Shown: positions 19,695 through 32,325, counted from the stretch's first letter. The stretch: DNA of 64,000 nt from Gonocerus acuteangulatus (GCA_946811695.1 OX328132.1:128460808-128524807), one strand, 5' to 3'. Made by a program: numbers and translations. Notes: generated by a model from the letters alone, not told the origin.

Positions 19695-20770
19695 CTGTTC
19701 GCAGATTTCTGGCCTCCCTAATGGTCCGATTTTGATGAAATTTGGCACAAAAATCTGTCGTCCAATTTGAAAGGTCAAGTTCGTTAACCAGCAAAATCCG
19801 CCTACTGAAAGATGGCGTTTGGGGCGAAATTCGCGCAAAAAAAATTGTAGCGCTTACGTTTTTGAGTTCATAAGCTTGTAAGTACTCTTTTTATAGGCTT
19901 CTTGGGCTAGGAAAACGAATTGAACCATTTTCAAGGCGATAACTTTAACCGTTTTCGAGAAAACTGAAAAAATAATTTTTGAATGCCGTTTTTGGTTTGG
20001 GTACTTAGAATCATGGGATTCAGTTGAAACATTTACTGCATCTTCTACTTTCATTAAAACTAATATGTTGAAATTTTGGTTGCGTTTGGAGTTAAGGAAG
20101 GGTTAGAATAAAATATTTTATTAACAGACATAAAAAAGTTTTGGTAACTTTGTATACTTTCCTTAATATCTCGAAAAAGGTTGAGAATCTTGGGAAACGG
20201 AAGAATAGCATTAGAAATCTTACTAAATGCTCTACAAAAAAGGTTCTAATAAAAGTTTTGATTAGGCGATGTCAATCGGAGAAATAAGTGCTTAAAACTT
20301 TAAAGTAATTGATTTCGCTTATTCGAACTGTTCTTTTTGTCTTTGATTTTGATACTTAAAATTATGGGATTCAGTTGAAACATTTTCTGCATGTTTGAAT
20401 TTCATCAACACTAATATGTTAAAATTTTGGTTACGTTTGGAGCTAAGGAAGGATTAGATGAAATATTTTATTAACAGACATGAAATGTTTTGGGAACTTC
20501 GTATACATTCCCTAATATCTCGAAGACGGTTAGGAATATTGTTAAATGGAGGGTTACCATGTGAAAGCTTACTAAATGTTCTACAAAAAAGATTCTGAAA
20601 CAATTTTTGGTTAGGCAATGTCAATCGGAGACTTTGAAGTAATTGATTTCGTTTATTCGAACGGTTCTTTTTGTTTGTTTTTATTCCTTGTTATTTTTTA
20701 ATTGCTTAAAGTTGGATAATGTATTTGACAATAAAACAGATTAATTAAAATAAGAAAAACAATTCATTGT
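19330..20770 (+). mobile_element. Family B repeat with duplicated start
   Basis: Two consecutive starts (19331 and 19540: TTAGCGCGGTTCCTCCCTCC) are each followed by a (TA)n tract (19470-19515 and 19636-19690). Then comes one body: TGGTCCGATTTTGATGAAAT, TTCGTTAACCAGCAAAATCC, GCTTACGTTTTTGAGTTCAT, TTAACAGACATAAAAAAGTT. The body repeats again from about 20345. The A-type end is absent. Confidence 0.85.
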
Positions 20771-20984
20771 TAAAAATATATCAGGCTGTACCGTATGAAA
20801 TGTCAGTTTTGGATTTGTCGATTTCCTTCAAATGTCTTGAAACTGTCGAGGCTCCTACTCCGAGTTCTTTGGCATATCCCCTAGTGTTTTTCATTGCTTA
20901 TAGTAGTCAAATGTATTTGTCAATAAAACAGGACACGTATAATTAGAATCAATATTTTGTTTGTAAGAATTCGAAGATTCTTAG

Positions 20985-21480
20985 GCTAGGAAAACGAATG
21001 AACCCATTTTCAAGGCGATAGCTTTAACCGTTTTTGAGAAAATTGGAAAAATAGTTTTTGAATACCGTTTTTGGTTTGGGTACTTAGAATCACGGGATTC
21101 AGTTGAAACATTATCTGCATGTTCTACTTTCATTAAAACTAATATGTTGAAAGTTTTGTTACGTTTGGAGTTAAGGAAGGGTTAGAATAAAATATTTTAT
21201 GAACAGACATGAAAAGTTTTGGGAACTTCGTATACTTTCATTAATATCTCGAACACGGTTGGGAAATCGTGGTAAGTGGATAGAAACTATTTAAAAGCTT
21301 ACTAAATTCTCTACAAAAAATGTTTTGAAGAAATGTTTGCTGGGGTCGTGACATTAGGAGAAAAAAGTGCTTAAAACTTAGTTAGTTAGTTTCGTTTATT
21401 TAAACGGATCTATCTGTGTGTTTCCCGCAGTTTTTTTTTTTTTTTTTTTTTTAACTGCTCGTTATTTTTGTAATTTCATA
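20985..21480 (+). mobile_element. Family B body, partial
   Basis: Body blocks from GGCTAGGAAAACGAATGAAC to GGAGAAAAAAGTGCTTAAAA, followed by a T18 run at 21431-21450. Start and end are missing. Confidence 0.75.
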
Positions 21481-21880
21481 TAGCAGTCAAATGTATTTGT
21501 CAATAAACAGGATACGTATAATTAGAAGCAATATTTTGTTTGTAAGAATTCGAAGATTCTGTATGAATATCTAGATTACAGTGCTGGTGTTGATTTCGTT
21601 CTTTAGAATTGTTCTTGGTATTCCCTATTTTCATCTGTTACCCATAGTTTTTTATTGCTAGTAGTTTTTTCTTATTGATTATAGAATATAAATCTATTTG
21701 GCTATAAAACAGGATACGTAAAATTAGTGACAATATTTCGGAGATTTCTGAGCGAAATACTTTTAAGATTTTCTACCACCACGAACGGCTTTTTTCCTCT
21801 ATTTTTATCCACTAGATAGGCTTTATTTTGCATATTATTCTATATAAGTTTCATTCAGCAGGGGATTCTGATGAAATGTT

Positions 21881-23475
21881 GTGTTTTTGCTGTGGATTTT
21901 AAATACGATGTATCTAAGATCGGGTGACATTAGCGAGTCTTCATTTAAGAACCGACGACGGAGGTAAACTTATTGCTATGATTTAGTCTACATATGTATA
22001 TTAAGTCCTAAATCCAAAAAATAAACTTCACAACGGTTAGATACTATGAGCGAATATGGCAGTCCAATGCCCGTAGAAACAAGGGGGCCGCAGGAAATTT
22101 ACCTGCTAAGAGTTAATCCTCAAGAGCTGTAAATATACCCCAGGTATCTGCCGACACAAATACAAAGCCTAGGCGGAGAGCACCCCAAAAACTCAGATCC
22201 AAACATAGGCTATATACTAAATATTCATAAAGACTACTTAGTTGTAAACCGATTCATCAATTAGCAATCAATAGTTTTCAACAAAGGTTATATACTAAAT
22301 ATTGATAAAAAGTATTTAATTAGAAACAAAACAATATTCCACAAGACTTGTTTTTGGTCCATTTGTGTCTACTCCATAGACTTAATTAGGTATATTATTC
22401 TATTGTAGTTGGGCAACTAAACTTTGTTTTATTTTGTTAAATAAAGTTTTTTTTTCTTGACTTGTTATTCGTCAAGACTTTTATTTGTCCTTGTGTATTT
22501 ACTAGATAGGTTTTATTCGGCATATGATTCTATATAGGCTATATTAGGCAGTGTATTCTACTCAATCTTGTGTACTTTTTCTTGATCCTTCTGTACATGG
22601 GCGTATATAAAAACAATTTCGGGGGGGGCTGAGACCATTTCCAGGGACTCAATATTTAGAGCTTGGAATAGTTTTAGGCAACTAAAACTCTATTACACGT
22701 AAAATAAAATATGTTTTATGAACTAAGTGATCTTATTTAATCATTGTGTTTTTGCTGTGGATTTTAAATACGATGTATCTAAGATCGGGTAACATTAGCG
22801 AGTCTTCATTTAAGAACCGACGACGGAGGTAAACTTATTGCTATGATTTAGTCTACATATGTATATTAAGTCCTAAATCCAAAAAATAAACTTCACAACG
22901 GTTAGATACTATGAGCGAATAGAGAGCCGGTTCAGTGCCCGTAGAAACAGAAGGTCCGCAGGAAATTTACCTGCTTGGAGTTAATCCTCAATATGTAGTT
23001 GTAAATATACCCCAGGTATCTGCCGACACAAATACAAAGCCTAGCTACGGTACAGAGAGCAACTTAATGATATCATTCACCAAAATTTCTTAAACTATAC
23101 TAGATTCTGAAATAACACAGTTCCAAACATAGGTTATATACTAAATATTCATAAAGATTACTTAGTTGTAACCCGATTCATCAATTAGCAATCAATAGTT
23201 TTCAACACAGGTTATATACTAAATATTGATAAAAAGTATTTAATTAGAAAAAACAAGATTCCTCAAGACTTGGTTTTGGTCCAATTCTATCTACTCCTTA
23301 GACTTAATTAGGTATATTATTCTATATCTTGACTTGTTATTCGTCAAGACTTGTTATTTGTCCTTCTGTATCTAAAAGATAGGCTTTATTCGGCATGTTA
23401 TTCTATATAGGCTATATTAGGCAAGGTATTCTACTCAATCTTTCTTGTACTTCATCTTGATCCTTTTGTATCCAC
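21881..23475. repeat. Tandem duplication, offset 865 bp
   Basis: The segments 21881-22605 and 22746-23475 are near-identical over most of their length (GTTTTTGCTGTGGATTTTAA, GGTAACATTAGCGAGTC-type, TACCCCAGGTATCTGCCGAC, TAGATAGGCTTTATTCGGC). They differ by indels, including about 60 bp near 22165/23045. A MITE end (CATGGGCGTATATA at 22598) sits at the junction of the two copies. No open frame spans either copy. Confidence 0.85.
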
Positions 23476-23794
23476 TAGAAAGGCTTTATTAGGCAACCTT
23501 GTATTGATTTATAGAGCTTTGCTTTAGAATAAGAGCCGGATTGTGTAATTTCCCGCTTCTGTGTATAAGTTAACTACTGTCGGTTTCCCTGACGCCTTAA
23601 TATCACTTTTATTCGAGATGTTCGAGAGGATTTTGACAATTTTCACGAGATATATATAAAGTTTATTTATATAATTATCCTAGTCTAAACTGGGTGTCAA
23701 ATACATCATGCAAAACATGAATCAATAAAAAAAAAATTAAAAACATGAAACATATCTCCCAAATGAAAAAGTTTTACAATCTTTTCTTTTAGTT

Positions 23795-23928
23795 TTAGCG
23801 CGGTTCCTCCCTCCCTCCATAGCGAGGAATCCCGCTTATAAGGTTGATCGCATGACGCAATCTGGAAGTGCCGACTAGAAAATGTTGCGTTTCAGAACCC
23901 CTAGAGAGCGAAAATGATGGTGGTTCAA

Positions 23929-24013
<85 letters not shown>

Positions 24014-25212
24014 CTGTTCGCGCTTTTCCGGGCTCAATAATGGTCCGATTTTGATGAAATTTGGTATAAAAATCTTTCGTCTAATTTGAAAGGCCCAGTT
24101 CGTTAACCAGGAGAATCCGCCCACCGGAACATGGTTTTTGGAGCGAATGTCGCGCGAAAAAATCGTTCCGTTTACTTCATATGCATGCAAGTACTCGTTT
24201 TATAGGCTTCTTGGCCTAGGAAAACGAATGAAAACATTTTTAAGGCGATAGCTTTAACCGTTTTCGAGAAAATTGAAAAAATAGTTGCTGAATAACGTTT
24301 TTGGTTTTGGTACTTAAAAACATGCGATTCAGTTGAAACATTTTCTGCATGTTCGGATTTCATCAAAACTAATATGTTAAACTTTGATTTAAGGAAGGTT
24401 TAGAATAAAATATTTTATTAACAGACATAAAAAGTTTTGGGAACTTCGTATACTTTCATTAATATCTCGAACGCGGTTGGGAAATCGTGATAAGTGGATA
24501 GAAACTATCTGAAAGCTTTCTAAATTCTCTACAAATAAGACTTTGAAACAATTTTTGATCAGGTGATGTCAATCGGATAAATAAGTGCTTAAACTTTGAC
24601 GTCATTGATTTCGTTTATTCGATTAAACGGTTCTTTTTGTCTGTTTTTATTCCTTGTTATTTTTTAATTGCTTATAGTTGGATAATGAATTTGACAATAA
24701 AACAGATTAAGTAAAATAAGAAAAACAATTCATTGTTAGAAATATAGCTTCCCAAGAGAAAGAGATTCGATGGCGTCTTTTGAATATTTTCAATTGCCTT
24801 TATACTGTTGGTTTTTTTATTTTATTTTTTAATTGATTTTATTTTTAGAAATATTACTGTAGTAAAAGAACACAAGACAATGTGAAAAGTTTTTGATATT
24901 TTTCAATGCATTGAAACGTATGAAATGAAGTATCTATAGAAGAGGATTCTAGGGGTCTGGCGGACCCGACCAGGTCCCCCTTTGAAATAATAAAGCTTCG
25001 AGAGAGATTCGAAGACCTTGTGACAATTTTCAACTGCCTAGCGGTGGCCTTTCTGGCGTTGGCCGACCCATCCAGGTAAGATCATAAATCAAGACCTTTC
25101 AAGAAAAGTGGAACCAAAACAATAACTGCTTCTATTTTAATCTTTCCAAATGACTAGGGATAAGAACGGAACCGCGCTAAGATGATGCAGTTCCTGCGAG
25201 TCGGACTTTTTT
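23795..25212 (+). mobile_element. Family B element, complete
   Basis: Starts TTAGCGCGGTTCCTCCCTCC and has the CTCCATAGCGAGG hairpin, GAAGTGCCGACTAGAAAATG, a (TA)n tract at 23933-24010 and the full body. It ends GGAACCGCGCTAAGATGATG, then CAGTTCCTGCGAGTCGGAC and T7. Start and end carry the inverted 13-mer TTAGCGCGGTTCC/GGAACCGCGCTAA. No coding capacity. Confidence 0.85.
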
Positions 25213-25807
25213 TAATTTCTTCTGGGCTGGACAAGGGATACCTATTTTTGGCCATTAAAAAATGAATATTTTTTAATTTTTTCACACAAGGTATTTGAAA
25301 GTAACAAAACTACATTCCACATTGTTTTGACACAAGGGAGCCAATCTTTCAATTTATCCCTCAATAAACCGCCACTTTATTTGCATGGATTTAATGTTTA
25401 CTAAATGTCAAAGTTTTCGTGTAAGAATTGAATCTGTAGTCCGTTAGGGGGCTGAGGGAAAAAACGCGAAAAAAACTCTGATTCATTGATAAAAACAGAA
25501 GTGCGTTATTGGACGTCTAGAAAGTATCTTTTAATAATGACTTTAGTGAATTAAATTACTGTTTTTTTAAAGGAAATGTTGTCTATTTTATGGTAGCATA
25601 ATTAGAATTTAATTATCTTGAATATTATTAGAGAAATCCTTTCTTATTCATCAAAAACCATGACTACGTTAAAAAAAAAAAAAAAACAGAAAATTGGACA
25701 TAGCTCCTTATCCTTTCGAAGTCGGACCATACTTGAAACGAACGTTTTTGTTGTAAATTATGTCTACAATCACCTCCTAGAGTTTGGCTACATAGAGCTG
25801 AATCACC

Positions 25808-25812
<5 letters not shown>
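25213..25812 (-). mobile_element. Nonautonomous element ending CACCCTGTA
   Basis: Aligns along its length with 57965-58566: CTGTAGTCCGTTAGGGGGCT, TGCATGGATTTAATGTTTAC-type, CATGACTACGTT, and a right end GCTGAATCACCCTGTA. Only the right terminus (reverse complement TACAGGGTGATTCAGC) is clear. A (TA)n tract follows at 25810-25868. Confidence 0.7.
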
Positions 25813-25869
<57 letters not shown>

Positions 25870-25949
25870 GTTTTGTTCTTTGAGGCTTAGGGTCGGAAAA
25901 AGTAGCAATTCCTTGTATCACACCACATTATTTTGCATGCCCTATATGT

Positions 25950-26340
25950 CTCGTGCTTTATTTCATTCGCACCTCATCAGGGGCACTTCTTACTAAGAAG
26001 TCCTCTCGTCTCATGTACCTTCTACGGAGGCAGGGGTAACGTTTACATGGGGGGCCTTCGGTCATATATTTATGTTATGAGGGGAGAATAGGATATACAT
26101 TTTTAGGGGTGCGAGCATTAGAGAGGAACATCAAGCTGTGTAGGAGACACAGCTCCAATTTACCTATAGGTTTATTTAGAGATGTTAAACCTTGTAGTGA
26201 TAACTCAGGAGGGTGGGTGGGAAGATGAGTGGGAGGAGAGGGGGAAAAAAACAACCAAGACTCCTCGCTCTTAAGGAAACGGCGCGCCGTGTCGGGGAAC
26301 TTTACCTCGGAGAGGAATATAAACACTAGAACAGCTCCTG
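25950..26340 (-). mobile_element. Retroelement 3' region, possibly Penelope-like
   Basis: The minus strand reads protein-like near 26070-26325 (ARRFLKSEESWLF, LSNARTPKNVYPILPS). It then gives CCCTGATGAGGTGC at about 25990 with a GTGC/GCAC stem, GAGA and a TGCCC/GGGCA outer stem, a weak hammerhead-like layout. No RT motif is visible, so the class is uncertain. Confidence 0.3.
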
Positions 26341-26489
26341 TTTGAGATTTAATCAGACAGGGTTTCCTTGAACGGGATTAAATCAGCCTCAAGTGTTCGT
26401 GGCTCAGCCTGGGACGTCATATTGAATAATGGCCGTAACGTCAGAAGGTACTTTGCACCTTTACTTATCCCGCTAAAAATAGGACGAAA

Positions 26490-27000
26490 TCAGAATGAAA
26501 ACCTTCACTTATACCGTACTCTTCCAGCTATTACCCTTTACCATGACCATACTCCTTCAGCTATTAGCCTTTACCATGGCCATACTCCTCCAGCTATTTC
26601 CCTTTACCATGACCATACTCTTCCAGCTATTACCCTTTACCATGACCATACTCTTCCAGCTATTACCCTTTACCATGACCATACTCTTCCAGCTATTACC
26701 CTTTACCATGACCATACTCTTCCAGCTATTACCCTTTACCATGACCATACTCTTCCAGCTATTACCCTTTACCATGACCGTACTCTTCCAGCTATTACCC
26801 TTTACCATGACCACACTCTTCCAGCTATTACCCTTTACCATGACCGTACTCTTCCAGCTATTACCCTTTACCTTGACCACACTCTTCCAGCTATTACCCT
26901 TTACCATGACCATACTCTTCCAGCTATTACCCTCAACCATCATCATACTCTTCCAGCTATCACCCTTTACCAAGACCATATTCTTCCATTAACTTTCTGC
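26490..27000. repeat. 33-bp tandem repeat, about 15 units
   Basis: The unit contains CTATTACCCTTTACCATGAC and CATACTCTTCCAG. Period 33 keeps frames open on both strands (for example LPAITLYHDHT on plus). Frames open on both strands argue for a satellite rather than a gene. Confidence 0.9.
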
Positions 27001-27510
27001 TAGGTCCCTTACAGCTTTTAACATTCATTATGTCGATATTTTCCCAGCTATTAACCTACAACTATACAATACTCTTCCTCCTAAAACCTTCAGATTGACC
27101 ATACTTTTCCTGTTATTAACCGTAAACAATAAAATACCCTTTCTCGTGATAACCTTCAGCTTGGCCAAACCTTCCAGCTATTAACATTCGCCATCACCAT
27201 ATCTTTTAAGCTATTAACCTATAACTATACAAAACTCTTCCACGTGATTACCTTCAGCTTGACCACACTTACCCAGCTATTAACGTTCAGCTAAACCATT
27301 TTATTTCAGCTATTAAACTATAACTATACCATACTATTTCTCCTATTAACGTTCAACTTGGCAATACTTTTTCTACTATTAACCAACAACCATACAATAC
27401 CCTTCCCCGTTATAACCTTCAGCTGTAATATACTCTTCCCGCTATTTCCTACAACTATACCAAACATACTCTGCTACTAACCTTCATCTAGACCATACTC
27501 TTACTTTAAG
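27001..27510. repeat. Decayed continuation of the 33-bp array
   Basis: Diverged units of the type CAGCTATTAACCTTCAGC with indels continue to about 27510, in which periodicity fades. Confidence 0.7.
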
Positions 27511-27519
27511 TATCACATA

Positions 27520-28010
27520 ACATCAGTATTACAAATCGTCAGTAAATTTTAAAAACAACCCGATAATTTTAGTAAATTGAAAATAGCAGGAATAGAGCTA
27601 AGTTAATTTAGGGTAAAAATTCTTAGGATTCCCCAAGTAGCTATATTCTAATGAGTTCTTAAATCAATAATCAGAAACGGAGAAAGAACACAAGAAACAA
27701 CGCTGGGAGAGAAAAAAAGATAATTTCCATGCAATTAAGCAAAAAGCCGTGACCAGATAAACGCATTGGGGGTTTCGTCTCTATGGGTCACACACAAATT
27801 AGAAAAAAAAATGTATAATATTATTTTTTTAAAGAATGACTGAAAGAGTAGAGAAATCAAAGTAAATTTCTCAGCATGGCAGTATTATTATTTAAAAAAA
27901 AAAAACATGGATTTTCTGTAATACATAATAAAAACACCAGTGCACTTCCCCAAGCAGATTGACTGTGGGCAGATTCCTCGGGCTCACTGTCAATTGGAAT
28001 GAAAGCATAG
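27520..28010. other. No recognisable feature
   Basis: AT-rich. Contains an A15 run near 27893. No coding or repeat match. Confidence 0.4.
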
Positions 28011-28014
28011 TCAA

Positions 28015-28115
28015 GGATGGGTGGGTTTCGGCTAAGAGAAAACGTTATATTTTCTGAGAATTCAATATTTCCAAAGTTTCGGCATGATTTTCGCAGCCTT
28101 CTACAGCAACAAGTG
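28015..28115 (-). mobile_element. Penelope-like tail, diverged
   Basis: On the minus strand: GCTGTAGAAGGCTGCG, then GCCGAAACTTTGGAAAT, ending CTTAGCCGAAACCCACCC. Same layout as 6985-7078 and 38750-38840, but the hammerhead core is mutated. Confidence 0.4.
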
Positions 28116-28189
28116 CCCAGGGATGGAGGAAGATTTCAAGTGACCATGGATAAGTGTTCATCCAAGTTCACATAAGTGCTATCATAAAT

Positions 28190-29235
28190 CTCTCTTTCCT
28201 ATCCTCCCTTCCATCACCATTCATTCCAGTCCTATTCAATATGTCTCCTCTGCCAAAAATGTAGGTGTTGTTTTCGACCAAACCCTCTCGTGGAAAAATC
28301 ACTTATCCCTTTAACCGTTCCCGTCACTTCGCCCCTACTCCTACACGTCAGCTTCTTGTATCCTCTCTTGTATTCCCCCACTCCGTCCCTACTCCTACAC
28401 GTCAGCTTCTTGTATCCTCTCTTGTGTTCCCCCACTTCGTCCCTACTCCTACACGTCAGCTTCTTGTATCCTCTCTTGTGTTCCCCCACTTCGTCCCTAC
28501 TCCTACACGTCAGCTTCTTGTATCCTCTCTTGTGTTCCCCCACTTCGTCCCTACTCCTACACGTCAGCTTCTTGTATCCTCTCTTGTGTTCCCCCACTTC
28601 GTCCCTACTCCTACACGTCAGCTTCTTGTATCCTCTCTTGTTTTCCCCCACTTCGTCCCTACTCCTACACGTCAGCTTCTTGTATCCTCTCTTGTTTTCC
28701 CCCACTTCTTCCCTACTCCTATACGTCAGCTTCTTGTGTCCTCTCTTGTTTTCCCCACTTCGACTATGGTTGCCTAGTGTATGGAGGGCTTACTGGGGAG
28801 CTTGAGGATCGTCTAAAGCGATTAATGAACAGTATTCTCAGGTTTATCCTCGATAACCCCAGGGATGACCATATTTCTCACCGGTATTCCGAGTTGAAGT
28901 GGCTATTTCCATCAAATCGACGACAATACTTCCTAGGTTCCTTTCTTTACCAAACCATTCTTTCCAAATCCCCTTTCAATATCTACAACCTCCTTCAGTT
29001 TAAATCTTCTGTCCATTCCCGTGGTACCCGTTCCCGTCCCTCCGATTTTTATCCTCCCACTCATAAAACAACCATCTTCGACTGTTCCTTCATCTCCCGA
29101 GCTTCCTCCTTCCGGAACCCTCTCCCTCTTTCGATTCGACACTCTCCTTCCTTACCTGTATTTAAATCCCGCCTCTTTGCTTTTCTCCTATCCTCCCGGA
29201 AGACGCTTCTTAAGAATTTACCATCCGTGTAAGAC
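28190..29235 (+). pseudogene. LINE reverse-transcriptase C-terminal fragment with internal amplification
   Basis: Seen: 28215-28318 reads IQYVSSAKNVGVVFDQTLSW, the conserved block after the RT palm in many arthropod LINEs. A 54-bp array follows (28330-28758). Then FPHFDYGCLVYGGL (after one missing C near 28756) and an open frame to 29232 with LKRLMNSILRFILDNPRDDH and ISHRYSELKWL, the usual C-terminal region of jockey/CR1-like RTs. Known: such LINEs encode endonuclease plus RT. Only the C-terminal part is here. The exact clade is not determined. A family B element starts 25 bp after the stop. Confidence 0.8.
28330..28758 (+). repeat. 54-bp tandem repeat, 8 units, derived from RT coding sequence
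   Basis: Units start at 28330, 28384, 28438, 28492, 28546, 28600, 28654 and 28708. In the LINE frame each reads TRQLLVSSLVFPHF plus a linker. The last unit joins the RT continuation DYGCLVYGG. The two alternative frames are also open. Confidence 0.9.
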
Positions 29236-29260
29236 CAGGTAAGTTATGTATATTTTGTTT

Positions 29261-29403
29261 TAGCGCGGTTCCTCCCTCCCCCATAGGGAGGAACCCCGCT
29301 TATAGGGTTGATACAATGAAACAATCCGGAAGTGCCGACTAGAAAATTTCGCGTTTCAGAACCCCTAGAGACCGAAAATAACGGTGGTTCAAATTTGTAT
29401 ATA

Positions 29404-29460
<57 letters not shown>

Positions 29461-30985
29461 CTGTTCGCTCTCTAGATAGAAGACGAATGGTCCGATTTTG
29501 ATGAAATTTGGTACAAAAATCCGTCGTCCAATTTGAAAGGTCAAGTTCGTTAACCAGCAAAATCCGCCTACTGGAAGATGGCGTTTGGGGCAAAATTCGC
29601 GCAAAAAAAATCGTAACGCTTACGTTTTTGAGTTCATAAGCTTCTAAGTACTCGTTTTATATGACTCCTGGGCTAGGAAAACGAATGAAACCATTTTCAA
29701 GGCGATAGCTTTAACCGTTTTCGAGAAAATTGGAAAAATATTTTTTGAATACCGTTTTTGGTTTGGGTACTTAGAATCATGGGATTCAGTTGAAACATTT
29801 TCTGCATGTTCTACTTTCATCAAAACTAATATGTTGAAATTTTGGTTACGTTTGGAGTTAAGGAAGGGTTAGAATAAAATATTTTATTAACAGACATAAA
29901 AAGTTTTAGTAACTTTGTTTACTTTCCTTAATATCTCGAAAAAGGTTGAGAATCTTGGTAAACGGAAGAATACCATTAGAAAGCTTATTAAATGTTCTAA
30001 AAAAAAGGTTCTAATGAAAGTTTTGATTAGGCGATGTCAATCGGAGAAATTAGAGCTTAAAACTTTAAAGTAATTGATTTCGCTTATTCGAACTGTTCTT
30101 TTTGTCTGTTTTTATTCCTTGTTATTTTTTAATTGCTTATTGTTGGATAATGTATTTGAAAATAAAACAGGTTAAGAAAAATAAGAAAAACAATTTAATG
30201 TTAGAGATATGGATTTCCAAGATATATAGCTTTTCAACTGCCTAGCGTCCTTCCTAGGGAGGGTTCTTTGTCTTTGATTTTGGTTGGAACATTTTCTGCA
30301 TGTTCGAGTTTCATCAACACTAATATGTTGAAATTTTTGTTACGTTTAGAGTAAAGGAAGGGTTAGAATAAAATATTTTATTAACAGACAAAAAAAGTTT
30401 TGGTAACTTTGTATAATTTCGTTAGTATCTCGAAAACCGTTGACAATCTTGTGAAGCGGAAGATTACCATTCGGAAGCTTACTAAATGCTCTACAAAAAA
30501 GGTTCTGAAGAAAGTTTTAATTAGGCGATGTCAATCGGAGAAAAAAGTGCTTAAAGCTTTAAATTAATTGATTTCGTTTATTCCAATGGTTCTTTTTGTC
30601 TGTTTTATTTCTTGTTATTTTTTAATTGCTTATAGTTGGATAATGTATTTGACAATAAAACTGGTTAAGTAAAATAACAAAAACAATTTATTGTTAGAAA
30701 TATAGATTTCCAAGATTCCAAGACCTTGTCACTAGCGGGTCTGTTTCTAGTGTAGCGGACCCTTCCAGGTAAGATTGTAAATCATGACCTTTCAAGACTT
30801 TACTACTCACAGGAATGGCGTTAGTGACCTTAAGGGTTGACACGCCATTATAATAATTAATTTTAAAAAAAAGACTGGTGGAACCAAAATAATAACTGCT
30901 TCTATTTTAATCTTTCCAAATTAGACTAGGGATATGAACGGAACCGCGCTAAGATGATGCAGTCCTGCGAGACGGACTTTTTTGT
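29261..30985 (+). mobile_element. Family B element, complete
   Basis: Start TTAGCGCGGTTCCTCCCTCC at 29262, palindrome CCTCCCTCCCCCATAGGGAGG, a TA-rich tract at 29398-29456, TTTGTCTGTTCGCTCTCTAG, two consecutive bodies (second from about 30270), CTTCCAGGTAAGATTG, and the end GGAACCGCGCTAAGATGATG, TCCTGCGAGACGGAC, T6. The best example of the whole architecture. Confidence 0.9.
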
Positions 30986-31400
30986 CTTTGATTTTGGTAC
31001 TTCGAATTATGGGATTCAGTTGAAACATTTTCTGCATGTTCTAATTTCATCAAAACTAGTATGCTGAAAATTTACTTACGTTTGGAGTTAAGGAAGGGTT
31101 AAATTAAAATAATTTATTAATAGAGATGAAAAGCTTTGGAAACTTCGTATACTTTCCTTAATATCTCGAAAACGGTTGAGAATCTTGGTAAACGGATGGT
31201 TACCATTCGAAAGCTTACTAAATGCTCTAGAAACAGGTTCTGAAGAAAGTTTTGATTAGGCGATGTCAAACGGAGAAATAAGTACACATAACTTAGAAGT
31301 TTGATAAACGATAATTGATTTCGTTTATTTATACGGTTCTTTTTGTCTGTTTTTATTTCTTGTTATTTTGTTATTGGAGGAGGATGTATTTCTCAATAAA
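30986..31400 (+). mobile_element. Family B body, partial
   Basis: Starts GTCTTTGATTTTGGTACTTC immediately after the preceding A-type end and runs through AACGGTTGAGAATCTTGG to TTCTTGTTATTTTGTTATTG. Confidence 0.75.
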
Positions 31401-31996
31401 ACAGGGGAATAAATACAAATTCTTTGAACCTGTAACAGAACTGAAAACGTAAATATTCTCCGTGTAGGGTCAGTCCGGGTCGAGGTAGTAGGCCGGTTCA
31501 GGTAGGCTTTTATTGCACTTCATAAATCAAGATTCATTGTTCTCATCAAGCATTCTAGGACAGCTGACAGTTACCTTTACCTGTAGGAAGTCTTGCAGCC
31601 AAACGCTATACTAGAAATATAATTATATTTTGTGGTTGAATGTGGCCGTAGTTCAATAAAAAATAACACTACTTTCTCATTTTCATGTACAATTTTATTT
31701 TGTTTAATTGCATTTAAAAGTAAAATGGATATGTTAGCACTGCAAGTTAAGTAAATTAGAAATATATTCGTAGAAGAGTCTTCGTAGACCGAAACTTGGG
31801 ACGGCAGAAAGAGTAATTTCTGCTTAGGATAGTTTCATCCCTAGCCGAAAATCTTGTTTTTTTTTTTTCATATTTGTTTACATTAGGAATGATCCAAACA
31901 AAGTAATAACTATTTCTATTCTAAGTCTACAAAATAACACTAGGGATATGAATGGAACCGCGCTAAGATGACGCAGTTCCTGCGAGTCGGACTTTT
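31401..31996 (+). mobile_element. Family A-related tail
   Basis: 31885-31996 is a clear A end (GGAACCGCGCTAAGATGACG, CAGTTCCTGCGAGTCGGAC, T5). The stretch before it (31430-31880) contains CAGTCCGGGTCGAGGTAG, which resembles the pre-terminal part of complete B elements but is diverged. Confidence 0.6.
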
Positions 31997-32325
31997 TGTA
32001 TACTTTGTTGTTGTTTTTTCGTTTAATTAAATCCACACTTGTTTGTCGTGTGATTATATTATATTTTATTATATTCATTTTTCCTCTTTTTTTTTGTATG
32101 TTTTTTTCTTCTCTTGTTTATGCATTTACCTTGTATTCATTTCCTTCTATAGCCCCCCTTTTTTAATATTTATTTATTTATATTGAGCTATTTTATTATA
32201 TTCTTATCCCCCCCTGAATATTGCTTCATCATTGCTCCACCCTCTCTCATCCTCTTCTTGCTCCAGTATTCCACAATTCTTCCGTAATCACTTCCTTCTT
32301 TTGCGCGGAGGGATTGTGAAGTACT
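31997..32325. other. T-rich, no recognisable feature
   Basis: Strong T/C bias on the plus strand with no coding or repeat match. Contains the pair TCCAGTATTCCACAATTC / TTGTGAAGTACTGGAG (32262-32327), a small imperfect hairpin. Confidence 0.4.

Noticed and set aside
26368..27003. 211-codon plus frame and 140-codon minus frame
   Set aside because: Both strands stay open because of the 33-bp period. The sequence decays into the same repeat downstream.
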